From: Streptomyces sp. SUK 48
GTDB taxonomy: Bacteria > Actinomycetota > Actinomycetes > Streptomycetales > Streptomycetaceae
Direction of reading: 5' to 3'
Assembly (NCBI RefSeq): GCF_009650765.1
Contig: NZ_CP045740.1
Location: 5,184,001-5,248,000, forward strand
Length of the DNA stretch: 64,000 nucleotides
The notes under the pieces are model-generated. The model ran no database searches, was not told where the DNA came from, and saw nothing but the letters and a program-made list of their open reading frames with translations. Every line of letters begins with the position of its first letter. The first letter of the stretch is position 1. Made by a program: the position numbers and the translations under genes. Of the stretch, positions 16,805 to 25,311 are shown piece by piece.

Positions 16805-17560
16805 GTGGACTACCCCTATGAGCAGGCCCCAGGCGCCCCCGTACGGTCCGGCATCCCCGAGCACGGCCGCATCCCGAAGTACTACGCGGTGAAGGCGAGG
16901 ATCGCCGGACTGCTGGAGGAACTGGGGGAGGGCAGCCTCATCCCGACCGAGCGCGACCTCGCCGAGCGGTACGACGTCGCCCGCGAGACCGTGCGCCAGG
17001 CGGTGCGGGAGCTGGTGCTGGAGGGGCGGCTGCGCAGGCGGGGGCGCGGGACCGTGGTGGCCGGGCCGAAGCTGGCCCAGCCGTTGTCGCTGGCGAGCTA
17101 CACCGAGGGCGTGCGCCGCCAGGGCCGTACGCCCGGCCGTACCCTCGTCACCCTCGACCGCTTCCCCTGCCCGGGGCCGCTGGCCGCCGAGACCGGGCTG
17201 ACGGCGGGCGAGCCCGTCTGGCACCTGGAGCGGGTGCTGCTCGCGGACGAGGAGCGGGTCGGCCTGGAGAGCACCTACGTCGCGGTCGCGCGGGTGCCCC
17301 GGCTGGACGCCGACTTCGACGCCGACTCCTCCTTCTACGGCTATCTCGCCGCCCAGGGCATCAGCTTCGGCGACGCCGACGAGCGCCTGGAGACCGTGCT
17401 GGCCACGCCCCGCGAGGCGCTGCTCATCGGCACCCCGCCCGCGCTGCCGATGCTGCTGATCCACCGGGTCTCCCGGGACACCGGCGGCCGGCCGCTGGAG
17501 CGGGTGCGCTCGCTGTACCGGGGGGACCGGTTCTCCTTCACCGCCCACCTCCAGGGTTGA
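16805..17560 (+). CDS. GntR-family regulator, HutC subfamily (UTRA domain)
   Basis: 251 aa from GTG 16805. N-terminal winged HTH: KARIAGLLEELGEGSLIPTERDLAERYDVARETVRQAVRELVLEGRLRRRGRGTVVA, with the GntR helix-3 motif. The C-terminal UTRA effector domain begins around residue 95 (SYTEGVRRQGRTPGRTLV) and includes EPVWHLERVLLADEERVGLESTYV and PMLLIHRVSRDTGGRPLERVRSLYRGDRFSF. HutC-type regulators near phosphonate genes (PhnF, PhnR) sense phosphonates or phosphate. It lies directly upstream of the aminoethylphosphonate cluster with an operator-like site in between (17628-17639). Confidence 0.92.
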   Translation: MDYPYEQAPGAPVRSGIPEHGRIPKYYAVKARIAGLLEELGEGSLIPTERDLAERYDVARETVRQAVRELVLEGRLRRRGRGTVVAGPKLAQPLSLASYTEGVRRQGRTPGRTLVTLDRFPCPGPLAAETGLTAGEPVWHLERVLLADEERVGLESTYVAVARVPRLDADFDADSSFYGYLAAQGISFGDADERLETVLATPREALLIGTPPALPMLLIHRVSRDTGGRPLERVRSLYRGDRFSFTAHLQG

Positions 17561-17627
17561 AGAAAGATCCCTTTTCGGTAGGCAGATCAGGGCATACCCA
17601 CCCCTCTTCAGGTCACAGAAAGATAAC

Positions 17628-17639
17628 GGGTCTAGTCCA
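17628..17639. promoter_or_regulatory. HutC-type operator upstream of the phosphonate operon
   Basis: GGGTCTAGTCCA differs at two positions from the TGGTCTAGACCA core bound by DasR and other HutC regulators. It lies 76 bp before the FAD oxidoreductase start, in the gap after the gntR gene. It may be the binding site of that regulator. Confidence 0.6.
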
Positions 17640-17714
17640 AACGTGATGGGCAGTTCACGCTCCCGTCGGCCGGCGGACGTCTGCGGTTACCCGCCCCCGA
17701 GGACCGTGGACGGC

Positions 17715-18839
17715 GTGAGAGTGACAGTCGTCGGAGGCGGCGTGGTCGGCACCATGCACGCCTGGCAAGCAATCGAACGTGGCCACGAGGTCGTCCAGAT
17801 CGAACGGGAGGCCGAGGCGCGCGGCGCCTCGCTGCGCAACTTCGGGCAGATCTGGGTCAGCGGCCGGGCCGGGGGAGAAGAGCTGGAGACCGCGCTGCGG
17901 GCGCGGGACCTGTGGGAGGGCATCGGCGCCAGGGTGCCGAAGCTCGGTTTCCGCGCCACCGGCTCCCTGACCCCGGTGCGCACGGAGCTGGAACTGGCCG
18001 TCGCCGAGGCCGCCGTGGCCCGCGCGGACGCCGGGGCCCGCGGCTACAAGCTGCTGACCCCAAACGAGGCCCGCGCGCTCAACCCCGCCCTGCGCGGCGC
18101 GTTCACCGCCGCCCTGTTCTGCGAGCGGGACGCCGCCGTCGAGCCGCGCACCGCGCAGCTCGCCCTGCGCGCGGAACTGCGCAGGTCCCCGCGCTACACC
18201 TTCCTGCCGGGCCGCGAGGTCCGCGAGGTGGTCGGCGCGGGAACCGTCCGCGACGACCACGGGGACGTGCACCACGCCGACGCGGTCGTGCTGGCCACCG
18301 GCGCCTGGCTCGGCGGCCTGGTGCGCGAGCTGGCCGGCCCCGATCTGCCGGTGCGCCGGGTCCGGCTCCAGATGATGCAGACCGACCCGCTGGGCGAGCC
18401 GCTGCCGACCTCGGTCGCGGACGGCGACAGCTTCCGCTACTACCCGGCCTACGCCTCGAAGGCGCTCGACGCGCTCGACGCCGGCCAGCCGCAGCACGAG
18501 ACGGCGGCCGCGCACAGGATGCAGCTGCTCATGGTGCAGCGCGCCGACGGCGGCCTGACCATCGGCGACACCCACGAGTACGAGCACCCCTTCGCCTTCG
18601 ACACCGTCGAGGAGCCGTACGAGCACCTGACCGGCGTCGTGGAGCACCTGCTGGGCCGGCCGCTGCCGCGGATCCGCCGCCGCTGGGCGGGCGTGTACGC
18701 GCAGTGCACCGACAGGACCCGCGTCGTGCACCGCCGGCAGGTCGCCGACGGGGTATGGCTGGTCACCGGGCCCGGCGGGCGCGGCATGACCTGCTCCCCC
18801 GCGATAGCCGAGACCACCGCGAACGAACTGGGCTGGTGA
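17715..18839 (+). CDS. FAD-dependent oxidoreductase of phosphonate clusters (TIGR03364, DAO family)
   Basis: 374 aa from GTG 17715 (GAGGA 11 nt upstream); ATG 17643 would add 24 non-family residues. Dinucleotide-binding motif VTVVGGGVVGTMHAWQAIERGHEVVQIER; the D-amino-acid-oxidase fold continues with ASLRNFGQIWVSGR, DAVVLATGAWLGGLVREL and a C-terminal VWLVTGPGGRGMTCSPAIAE. Members next to aminoethylphosphonate transporters have been shown to oxidise aminoethylphosphonate and N-alkyl derivatives to phosphonoacetaldehyde. That fits here, because no PhnW transaminase is present in the cluster. The stop overlaps the start of the next gene (GTGA, 18836-18839). Confidence 0.88.
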   Translation: MRVTVVGGGVVGTMHAWQAIERGHEVVQIEREAEARGASLRNFGQIWVSGRAGGEELETALRARDLWEGIGARVPKLGFRATGSLTPVRTELELAVAEAAVARADAGARGYKLLTPNEARALNPALRGAFTAALFCERDAAVEPRTAQLALRAELRRSPRYTFLPGREVREVVGAGTVRDDHGDVHHADAVVLATGAWLGGLVRELAGPDLPVRRVRLQMMQTDPLGEPLPTSVADGDSFRYYPAYASKALDALDAGQPQHETAAAHRMQLLMVQRADGGLTIGDTHEYEHPFAFDTVEEPYEHLTGVVEHLLGRPLPRIRRRWAGVYAQCTDRTRVVHRRQVADGVWLVTGPGGRGMTCSPAIAETTANELGW

Positions 18840-19576
18840 GCACCCCGATGACCCACGCGACGACCCCCGCGAGCACCCACGCGCAGAAGACCCCCGACAT
18901 CCGGCTCGTCGTCCTCGACATGGCCGGTACGACCGTCGCCGACGGCGGGCTCGTGGAGCGCGCCTTCGCCGTGGCCGCCGCCGAACTCGGCGTCCGGGAG
19001 GGCACGGCCGAGCACGCCGAGCACCTCGCCTACGTCCGCGCCACCATGGGCGAGTCCAAGATCTCCGTCTTCCGACACCTGTTCGGGGACGAGGCGCGGG
19101 CCCGGCGCGCCAACGCCGCCTTCGAGAAGGCGTACGGCGAACTGGTCGACGGCGGCCTGATCGCTCCCGTCCCCGGCGCCCGCGAGACCGTCGAGGCCCT
19201 GCTCGCGAGCGGCCGCGGTGTCGTCCTGACCACCGGCTTCGCCCGGGTCACCCAGGACGCCATCCTCGCCGCCCTCGGCTGGGCGGACCTGGTGCCGCTC
19301 ACCCTGTGCCCGGCGGACGCCGGCGGGCGCGGACGGCCCTTCCCGGACATGGTCCTGGAGGCGTTCCTGCGCACCAAGGCCGCCGAGGACGTCCGGCAGG
19401 TCGCCGTGGCCGGAGACACCTCGTACGACGTGCTCAGCGGCGTGCGCGCCGGGGCCGGGCTGGTCGCCGGGGTGCGCACCGGGGCCCACGGCGACGCGGA
19501 GTTCCGCGCGGCGGGCGCCACCCACGTCCTGGACTCGGTGGCCGGCCTGCCCGCGCTGCTTGCGGGAGCCCGGTGA
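18836..19576 (+). CDS. Phosphonatase-like HAD hydrolase (TIGR03351; phosphonoacetaldehyde hydrolase candidate)
   Basis: 246 aa from GTG 18836 (ATG 18848 is possible). HAD motif I is LVVLDMAGTTVADGG, with the PhnX-type Asp-x-Ala nucleophile region. A helical cap with MGESKISVFRHLFG carries a lysine at the place where PhnX forms its Schiff base (position inferred). Motif II is VVLTTGFARV; motif III/IV is RPFPDMVLEAFLR with VAVAGDTSYDVLSGVRAGAG. It would cleave phosphonoacetaldehyde to acetaldehyde and phosphate, the step after the FAD enzyme. Overlaps the preceding gene by 4 bp. Confidence 0.88.
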   Translation: MSTPMTHATTPASTHAQKTPDIRLVVLDMAGTTVADGGLVERAFAVAAAELGVREGTAEHAEHLAYVRATMGESKISVFRHLFGDEARARRANAAFEKAYGELVDGGLIAPVPGARETVEALLASGRGVVLTTGFARVTQDAILAALGWADLVPLTLCPADAGGRGRPFPDMVLEAFLRTKAAEDVRQVAVAGDTSYDVLSGVRAGAGLVAGVRTGAHGDAEFRAAGATHVLDSVAGLPALLAGAR

Positions 19577-19577
19577 G

Positions 19578-20624
19578 ATGAGCATCCGCTTCGATTCCGT
19601 CACGGTCGCCTACGACGGCCAGGTCGTCCTCGACCGCCTCGATCTGACCGTCGAGCCCGGCGAGGTCATGGCGCTCCTCGGGCCGTCCGGCTCCGGCAAG
19701 ACCACCGCGCTGCGGGCGGTCGCCGGGTTTGCCCGGCCCGCGTCCGGGCGGGTGTTCCTCGGCGGCCGGGACGTGACGGACCTGCCGCCGTACCGCCGGG
19801 GCATCGGGATGGTCGTCCAGCAGTACGCGCTCTTCCCGCACCTGCGGGTCGACGAGAACGTGGCCTTCGGGCTCAAGGCGCGCGGCACCGCCCGCAGCGA
19901 GATACGGCAACGGGTCGGCGAGGCACTGGAGATGACCGGCATGGCCGCCTTCGCCCGCCGCCATCCGCGCGAGCTGTCCGGCGGCCAGCAGCAGCGCGTC
20001 GCCATCGCCCGCGCGCTCGCCATCCGGCCCGGCGTGCTCCTGCTGGACGAGCCGCTGTCCGCGCTCGACGCGCAGCTGCGCTCCGGGATGCTCACGGAAC
20101 TCGCCCGGCTGCACCGGGAGCTGCCCGAGGTCTCGATGCTGTACGTCACCCACGACCAGGTCGAGGCGCTGACCCTGGCGGACCGGATCGCGGTGATGGA
20201 CCGGGCGAGGCTGCGCGCGTGCGGGACGCCGAGGGAGCTGTACCGGGCGCCCGCCGACGCGTTCACGGCGTCCTTCGTGGGCGGCGCCAACCTGCTGCCG
20301 GTGACGGTGGGTCCGGACGGCGTCGACCTCGCGGGCCGGGCGGTGAAGGTCGACACGGCGGGCGTGGCCGCGGGCGCGCGGGCCACCTTGTGCGTGCGGC
20401 CGCACCTCGTCGGGATCGGCGCGGGCCCCAACCAACTCACCGGCGTCGTGAAGGAGATCCAGTGGCGCGGGTCCACGCACCGGCTGTACGTCGAGATCGG
20501 TGACCACCAGGTCATGGCCGACGTACGGGAGTTGAGGGAGCCGCCGTGGCGGGGCGACGAGGTCACGCTGCACTTCGCGTCCGACGACGCGGTGCTGCTG
20601 CCCGCGGGAGTGAGCCATGGCTGA
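19578..20624 (+). CDS. ABC transporter ATP-binding protein, aminoethylphosphonate type
   Basis: 348 aa from ATG 19578, 1 bp after the previous stop. Walker A GPSGSGKTT (near residue 36), Q-loop VVQQYALFPHL, signature LSGGQQQRVAIARALA, Walker B VLLLDEPLSALD and switch His in YVTHDQ are all intact. The C-terminal 100 residues form a TOBE-type regulatory domain (GANLLPVTVGPDGVDLAGR). It belongs to the polyamine/iron/2-aminoethylphosphonate importer group, and the surrounding genes select the last. The stop overlaps the permease start (20617). Confidence 0.9.
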   Translation: MSIRFDSVTVAYDGQVVLDRLDLTVEPGEVMALLGPSGSGKTTALRAVAGFARPASGRVFLGGRDVTDLPPYRRGIGMVVQQYALFPHLRVDENVAFGLKARGTARSEIRQRVGEALEMTGMAAFARRHPRELSGGQQQRVAIARALAIRPGVLLLDEPLSALDAQLRSGMLTELARLHRELPEVSMLYVTHDQVEALTLADRIAVMDRARLRACGTPRELYRAPADAFTASFVGGANLLPVTVGPDGVDLAGRAVKVDTAGVAAGARATLCVRPHLVGIGAGPNQLTGVVKEIQWRGSTHRLYVEIGDHQVMADVRELREPPWRGDEVTLHFASDDAVLLPAGVSHG

Positions 20625-21491
20625 GGCCGTCCGGCCGGCGCCGGCCAGGAGTGAACCGGTGCGCCGCCCGCGGTCGTTCACCGCGGTGCTGTGGGCCCTG
20701 CCCCCCGTCGCCCTCCTCGCCCTCTTCTTCCTCTACCCCCTCGCCCTCGTCGTCCAGCAGTCGTTTTGCCCGGACAGCGGGGGACCTCCGTCCAGCCGTA
20801 CGCCGACGTCTTCGCGTCGGAGGCGTTCCGGCAGGCGCTGTGGACCACCGTCTGGCTGGCGCTCGCCTCCACCGCCGGGTGCCTGGTGCTGGGGTTCCTG
20901 CTGGCACTGGTGATCGCGTTCGTGCCGTTCCCCGGGGCGCGGGCGGTGGCCCGGTTCGTGGACGTGTTCCTGTCCTTCCCGTCCTTCCTGATCACGCTGG
21001 CCCTGCTGTTCGTCTACGGCGGCGTCGGCATGGCCAACGGGGCCTGGACCGGGCTCACGGGCGCCGCGCAGGGGCCGTTCCAGTTCCTGAACACGCCCTG
21101 GGGCGTGCTGCTCGCGGAGATCACCTACTTCACACCGTTCGTGATGCGTCCGCTGCTCGCCGCGTTCTCGCAGCTGGACACCGCCCAGCTGGAGGCGGCC
21201 AGTTCGCTGGGGGCGCGGGCGCCGCGGATCGTCCGCCGGGTGATCCTGCCGGAGGCGCTGCCCGCGCTCGCGGCCGGCGGCAGCCTCGTCCTGGTGCTCT
21301 GCCTCAACGAGTTCGGCATCGTGCTCTTCACCGGCGCGAAGGGGGTCACCACCCTGCCGATGCTCGTCTACGGCAAGGCGATCCTGGAGTCCGACTACCC
21401 GGGCGCCTGCGTGGTCGCCGTCGTCAACGTCCTGATCTCCGTGGGTCTCTACGGCCTCTACCGGGTGGTGAGCCGTCGTGCTGGTGCATAG
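20617..21491 (+). CDS. ABC transporter permease, aminoethylphosphonate type; frameshift at 20779-20783
   Basis: ATG 20617 overlaps the ATPase gene. The first frame gives a short basic tail and helix 1 (AVLWALPPVALLALFFLYPLALVVQQSF), then degenerates after CPDSGG. The adjacent frame supplies TSVQPYADVFASEAFRQALWTTVWLALA and the remaining helices, including the EAA loop (AASSLGARAPRIVRRVILPEALPALAAGG). One extra G in the GGGGG run at 20779-20783 joins them as DSGGTSVQPYADVF. Length would then be about 291 aa with six membrane helices, normal for the family. The stop lies 14 bp inside the next permease gene. Confidence 0.85.
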
Positions 21492-22275
21492 CCGAGGGGC
21501 CAGAGGGGCCCTGTGGGCGGTGTTCCTCGTCCTCTTCCTGCCGCTGTTCGCGCTGCCGCTGCTCGTGGTGCTCGGCGCCTCCTTCGCCACCCACTGGTCC
21601 AGCGTGCTGCCCTCGGGCCCGACGCTCGCCAACTACCGCTCCGCGACCCGCGGCGAGGCCCTCCAGGCGCTCGTCACCAGCCTGCTCACCGCCACCGGCG
21701 CCAGCCTCCTCGCGCTGACCGCGGGCACCTGGGCGGCGCTCGCCGGGGCGGCCCTGCACAGGCGCGGCAAGCGGATGCTGGACGCCCTGTTCGTGCTGCC
21801 GGTCGCGGTGCCCTCCGTGGTGGTGGGTCTGTCGGTCCTGGTGGCCTTCTCCCGGCCGCCGCTGCTGCTCAACGGCACCCGGTGGATCGTGATCCTCGCG
21901 CACACCGTGCTGGTCACCGCCTTCGCCCACCAGTCCGTGTCGGCGGCGATCACCCGCCTCGACCCGGCCTGTGAACAGGCCGCCGCCTCGCTCGGCGCCC
22001 GGCCCTCCTACGTGCTGTGGCGGGTGCGGCTGCCCCTGCTGCTGCCCTCCCTGACCGCGGCCGCCGGCCTCTGCTTCGCCCTGTCCATGGGCGAGCTGAG
22101 CGCCACGATGATGCTCTATCCGCCGGACTGGACCCCGTTGCCCGTCCTGATCTACGCGGCCACCGACCGCGGCGCGCTGTTCACCGGCTCCGCCGTCGCC
22201 GTGGTGCTGATGGCCGCGACCCTGCTCGTCCTGTTCGCCGTCGCCCGGGTCCGCACCCGGGCGTCGTACCGCTGA
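21478..22275 (+). CDS. Second ABC permease, aminoethylphosphonate type
   Basis: 265 aa from GTG 21478, overlapping the first permease by 14 bp. Six membrane helices: ALWAVFLVLFLPLFALPLLVVLGASF, LVTSLLTATGASLLALTAGTWAAL, DALFVLPVAVPSVVVGLSVLVAF, WIVILAHTVLVTAFAHQ, LTAAAGLCFALSMGELSATMML and AVAVVLMAATLLVLFAVA. The EAA motif is EQAAASLGARPSYVLWRVRLPLL. It forms the channel with the preceding permease. A GATC-rich, C-rich spacer of 94 bp (22276-22369) separates it from the binding-protein gene. Confidence 0.92.
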   Translation: MLVHSRGARGALWAVFLVLFLPLFALPLLVVLGASFATHWSSVLPSGPTLANYRSATRGEALQALVTSLLTATGASLLALTAGTWAALAGAALHRRGKRMLDALFVLPVAVPSVVVGLSVLVAFSRPPLLLNGTRWIVILAHTVLVTAFAHQSVSAAITRLDPACEQAAASLGARPSYVLWRVRLPLLLPSLTAAAGLCFALSMGELSATMMLYPPDWTPLPVLIYAATDRGALFTGSAVAVVLMAATLLVLFAVARVRTRASYR

Positions 22276-22369
22276 TCACCGCCGTATCACCCCCGAATCG
22301 CCTGATCACCCCCCCGATCCCCCCGATCGCCTCCCGATCGCCCCGAGAACGCCAGGAGTTCGCCTCGCC

Positions 22370-23422
22370 ATGTCCAGGACCCGACTCTCGCTCGCCGTAG
22401 CCGTCGCCCTGCTCGCCGCCCCCGCGCTGTCCGCCTGCGGTTCCTCCGCCGCCGCCGACGCCAAGGAGGTCACCGTCTACAGCGCGGACGGCCTCAAGGG
22501 CGAGAGGGGCGACGGCTGGTACGACAAGGTCTTCGCGGACTTCACCAAGAAGACCGGTATCAAGGTCAAGTACGTCGAGGGCGGCTCGGGCGAGGTGGTG
22601 CAGCGCGCCGTCCGCGAGAAGAGCAACCCGCAGGCCGATGTGCTGGTCACGCTGCCCCCGTTCATCCAGCAGGCGGACGCCAAGGGCCTGCTCCAGAAGT
22701 ACGAGCCCGCGGGCTCCACCGCGGTCGGCGGGGCCGACAAGGCGCCCGACGGCACCTGGACCTCCGTCGTGAACAACTACTTCGGCTTCGTCTACGACAA
22801 GAAGCAGCTGAAGTCCGCGCCGAAGACCTGGGACGACCTGCTCGACGGGTCGTACAAGAACAAGCTCCAGTACTCCACCCCGGGCGTCGCGGGCGACGGC
22901 ACGGCCGTGCTGATCCAGACCATGCACGACCTCGGCGGCAAGGACCAGGCCCTCGCCTACCTGAAGAAGCTCCAGGCCAACAACGTCGGCCCGTCCGCCT
23001 CCACCGGCAAGCTCGCGCCCAAGGTCGACAAGGGCGAACTGCTCGTCGCCAACGGCGATGTCCAGATGAACTACGCGCAGTCCAAGACCATGCCCCACCT
23101 CGGCATCTGGTTCCCGGCGGGCAAGGACGGCAAGCCCTCCACCTTCGCGCTGCCCTACGCCGCGGGCCTGGTCACGAAGGCCCCGCACAGCGCCAACGGC
23201 AAGAAGCTGCTCGACTTCATGCTCTCCCAGCGGGCGCAGACCGAGGTCAGCTCCATCGGGGGCGGCTTCTCGGCCCGCGAGGACGTCAAGGCCACGGACG
23301 CCAACGCCATCGCTCTCACCAGGCTCATGGACGGCGTCGAGCTCTTCCAGCCGGACTGGAACGACATCGACAAGAACCTGACGTCGTACGTCGAGGACTG
23401 GAAGTCGGCGACCGGGAGCTGA
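22370..23422 (+). CDS. Extracellular solute-binding lipoprotein, 2-aminoethylphosphonate type (TIGR03261-like)
   Basis: 350 aa from ATG 22370. The lipobox is ALSAC in LLAAPALSACGSS, so it is a lipoprotein. The mature protein has the Fe3+/polyamine-type fold: KEVTVYSADGLKGERGDGWYDKVFADFTKKTGIKVKYVEGGSGEVVQRA, NNYFGFVYDKKQLKSAPKTWDDLLD, and FALPYAAGLVTKAPHSANGKKLLDFML. It delivers the phosphonate to the two permeases. A strong hairpin follows at 23439-23467, which may raise its mRNA relative to the last gene. Confidence 0.9.
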   Translation: MSRTRLSLAVAVALLAAPALSACGSSAAADAKEVTVYSADGLKGERGDGWYDKVFADFTKKTGIKVKYVEGGSGEVVQRAVREKSNPQADVLVTLPPFIQQADAKGLLQKYEPAGSTAVGGADKAPDGTWTSVVNNYFGFVYDKKQLKSAPKTWDDLLDGSYKNKLQYSTPGVAGDGTAVLIQTMHDLGGKDQALAYLKKLQANNVGPSASTGKLAPKVDKGELLVANGDVQMNYAQSKTMPHLGIWFPAGKDGKPSTFALPYAAGLVTKAPHSANGKKLLDFMLSQRAQTEVSSIGGGFSAREDVKATDANAIALTRLMDGVELFQPDWNDIDKNLTSYVEDWKSATGS

Positions 23423-23438
23423 TTGATTGGCACGGCGC

Positions 23439-23467
23439 GCCGCCCCCGGTCCCGCACCGGGGGCGGC
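23439..23467 (+). terminator. GC-rich hairpin after the binding-protein gene
   Basis: GCCGCCCCCGGT (23439-23450) pairs perfectly with ACCGGGGGCGGC (23456-23467) around the loop CCCGC. It lies between the binding protein and the alkaline-phosphatase-superfamily gene. It could be a partial terminator or an mRNA 3'-end stabiliser. Confidence 0.75.
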
Positions 23468-23497
23468 GCCCCGCCGCCCTCGCCCCCGGAGGTTTCC

Positions 23498-24319
23498 GTG
23501 CCCCGTACGCCCAAAGTGCTCGTCATCGGCCTGGACGGCGCCCTCCTCGGCCGTATCCGGGAGGCCGACGCGCCCCACCTGGCCGCGCTGACGGCCGCCG
23601 GACTCACCGCGCCGAGCCTCATCGAGCCCGGCGCGCCCACGCTGTCCGGGCCCGGCTGGGCCACGATCCTCACCGGCGTCCGGCCCGCCAAACACCGGGT
23701 GCGGGACAACTCCTTCGCGGGCCACGCGTTCGCCCGCTACCCGGACTTCCTCACCCGCCTCGCCTCCGCCGGGCCGGACCTGAAAACCTGCGCGATCACC
23801 TCCTGGGCACCGCTCGCCGAGAAGGTCTTCTCCGCGCGCGTCGGCACCCGGATCGCCACCCCGGACGCGGAGTACGACGCCGGTACGACGGACCGGGTGA
23901 CCGCCGAGCTGCGGGACGGGGACCCGGACGCGCTGTTCGTCCAGCTCGACGGCGTCGACGACGCGGGCCACCGGCACGGCGCCGCCTCGCCGCGGTACCT
24001 GGAGGCCATCCACGGCGCCGACGCCCGGGTCGGGCGGATGGTGGCCGCGGTCGAAGCACGCCCCGCCGACGAGGACTGGCTGGTCCTGGTCACCGCCGAC
24101 CACGGCCACACCGACGCCGGCGGGCACGGCGGCCCCAGCCTCCCCGAACGCCGAACCTTCCTGATCGCCGTCGGCGGCGGACTCGCACCCGGCTCGGTCC
24201 GCGCGGACATACGGATGCCGGACGTGGCCGCCACCGCCCTCACCCATCTCGGCCTCGCCCTCGACCCGGCCTGGGACCTGGACGGGCGCCCCCTGCGCGC
24301 GCCGGCGGCTACCCGCTGA
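23498..24319 (+). CDS. Alkaline phosphatase superfamily enzyme (nucleotide pyrophosphatase/phosphonoacetate hydrolase-like)
   Basis: 273 aa from GTG 23498, with GGAGG 5 nt before it. Metal-binding and nucleophile motifs: VLVIGLDGALLG (first Asp), TLSGPGWATILTGVRPAKHRV (Thr nucleophile), FVQLDGVDDAGHRHG (Asp and His ligands), LVLVTADHGHTDAGGHGG (Asp-His) with a late His. The group includes phosphonoacetate hydrolase PhnA and phosphodiesterases. Sitting at the end of the phosphonate operon, it may process a phosphonate ester or phosphonoacetate, but the exact substrate cannot be read from the sequence. Confidence 0.88.
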   Translation: MPRTPKVLVIGLDGALLGRIREADAPHLAALTAAGLTAPSLIEPGAPTLSGPGWATILTGVRPAKHRVRDNSFAGHAFARYPDFLTRLASAGPDLKTCAITSWAPLAEKVFSARVGTRIATPDAEYDAGTTDRVTAELRDGDPDALFVQLDGVDDAGHRHGAASPRYLEAIHGADARVGRMVAAVEARPADEDWLVLVTADHGHTDAGGHGGPSLPERRTFLIAVGGGLAPGSVRADIRMPDVAATALTHLGLALDPAWDLDGRPLRAPAATR

Positions 24320-24333
24320 TCGACGGGGTACGG

Positions 24334-24349
24334 ATCAGCCGGGGCTGAT
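24334..24349. promoter_or_regulatory. Inverted repeat before the HAD phosphatase gene
   Basis: ATCAGCC-GG-GGCTGAT is a perfect 16-bp dyad starting 15 bp after the previous stop and 75 bp before the HAD gene. It may be an operator or part of a terminator. Confidence 0.4.
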
Positions 24350-24423
24350 TAGGCTGGGGGCGTCGGTACGCCGTGGTTCCGGCCCCCGCTCGTAGATCTC
24401 ACGCATGCCAGGAGACGCACAAC

Positions 24424-25203
24424 ATGGCAGACCGCAAGCCGATCGAATCGTGGCTCACCGACATGGACGGCGTCCTGATCCACGAGGGCGTGCCGATCCC
24501 CGGTGCCGAGAACTTCCTGAAGAAGCTGCGCGACTCGGGCCGCCCCTTCCTGGTCCTCACCAACAACTCCATCTACACCGCGCGCGACCTGCACGCCCGG
24601 CTGCGCCGGATGGGCCTGGACGTGCCGGCGGAGAACATCTGGACCTCGGCGCTCGCCACCGCCCAGTTCCTGAACGACCAGCGGCCCGGCGGCAGCGCCT
24701 ACGTCATCGGCGAGGCCGGTCTGACCACCGCGCTGCACGACGTCGGCTACGTCCTCACCGACCACGAGCCCGACTTCGTGATCCTGGGCGAGACCCGCAC
24801 CTACTCCTTCGAGGCCATGACCAAGGCCGTGCGGCTGATCAACGACGGCGCCCGGTTCATCGCCACCAACCCCGACAACGTCGGCCCCTCCACCGAGGGC
24901 GCGCTGCCCGCCACCGGCTCGGTCGCCGCCCTGATCACCGCCGCGACCGGCCGCAAGCCCTATTTCGTCGGCAAGCCCAACCCGCTGATGATGCGCGCCG
25001 GCCTGAACGCGATCGGCGCCCACTCCGAGACGTCCGCGATGATCGGCGACCGGATGGACACCGATGTACTGGCGGGCCTGGAGGCCGGTATGCGCACCTT
25101 CCTGGTGCTCAGCGGGGTGACCCAGCCGCAGGAGGTGGACGCGTACCCGTTCCGGCCCTCCCAGGTCGTGGACTCCATCGCGGACCTGGTCGACCTCGTC
25201 TGA
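24424..25203 (+). CDS. HAD-IIA family phosphatase (NagD-like)
   Basis: 259 aa from ATG 24424. HAD motifs: WLTDMDGVLIHEG (nucleophile Asp in DMDGV), FLVLTNNSIYT (motif II), YFVGKPNPLMMRAGL (Lys) and SAMIGDRMDTDVLAGLEAGM (motif IV). The type IIA cap lies between motifs II and III. NagD-like enzymes dephosphorylate nucleotides and sugar phosphates. It stands alone, flanked by an inverted repeat upstream and a hairpin downstream, so it is probably monocistronic. Confidence 0.94.
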   Translation: MADRKPIESWLTDMDGVLIHEGVPIPGAENFLKKLRDSGRPFLVLTNNSIYTARDLHARLRRMGLDVPAENIWTSALATAQFLNDQRPGGSAYVIGEAGLTTALHDVGYVLTDHEPDFVILGETRTYSFEAMTKAVRLINDGARFIATNPDNVGPSTEGALPATGSVAALITAATGRKPYFVGKPNPLMMRAGLNAIGAHSETSAMIGDRMDTDVLAGLEAGMRTFLVLSGVTQPQEVDAYPFRPSQVVDSIADLVDLV

Positions 25204-25250
25204 CATCCGCCGCTCAAACCCGGTCTCACCCGGACGGAGCAGCGGGGGTG

Positions 25251-25281
25251 CCCGCCGGGATGCGGGGGCGCCCCCGGCGGG
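25251..25281. terminator. Hairpin after the HAD phosphatase
   Basis: CCCGCCGGG (25251-25259) pairs with CCCGGCGGG (25273-25281), loop 13 nt. It lies 47 bp after the stop and before the secreted-protein gene at 25312. Confidence 0.7.
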
Positions 25282-25311
25282 AGAACCTCCTAACGTGTCT
25301 GGAGGTTCACG

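Noticed and set aside
20617..21491. Permease gene as a true pseudogene
   Set aside because: A single missing G in GGGGG restores a perfect permease, and eight other genes show the same defect, so sequencing error is favoured.
16805..24319. Phosphonate biosynthesis cluster
   Set aside because: There is no PEP mutase or phosphonopyruvate decarboxylase; contents indicate uptake and degradation.
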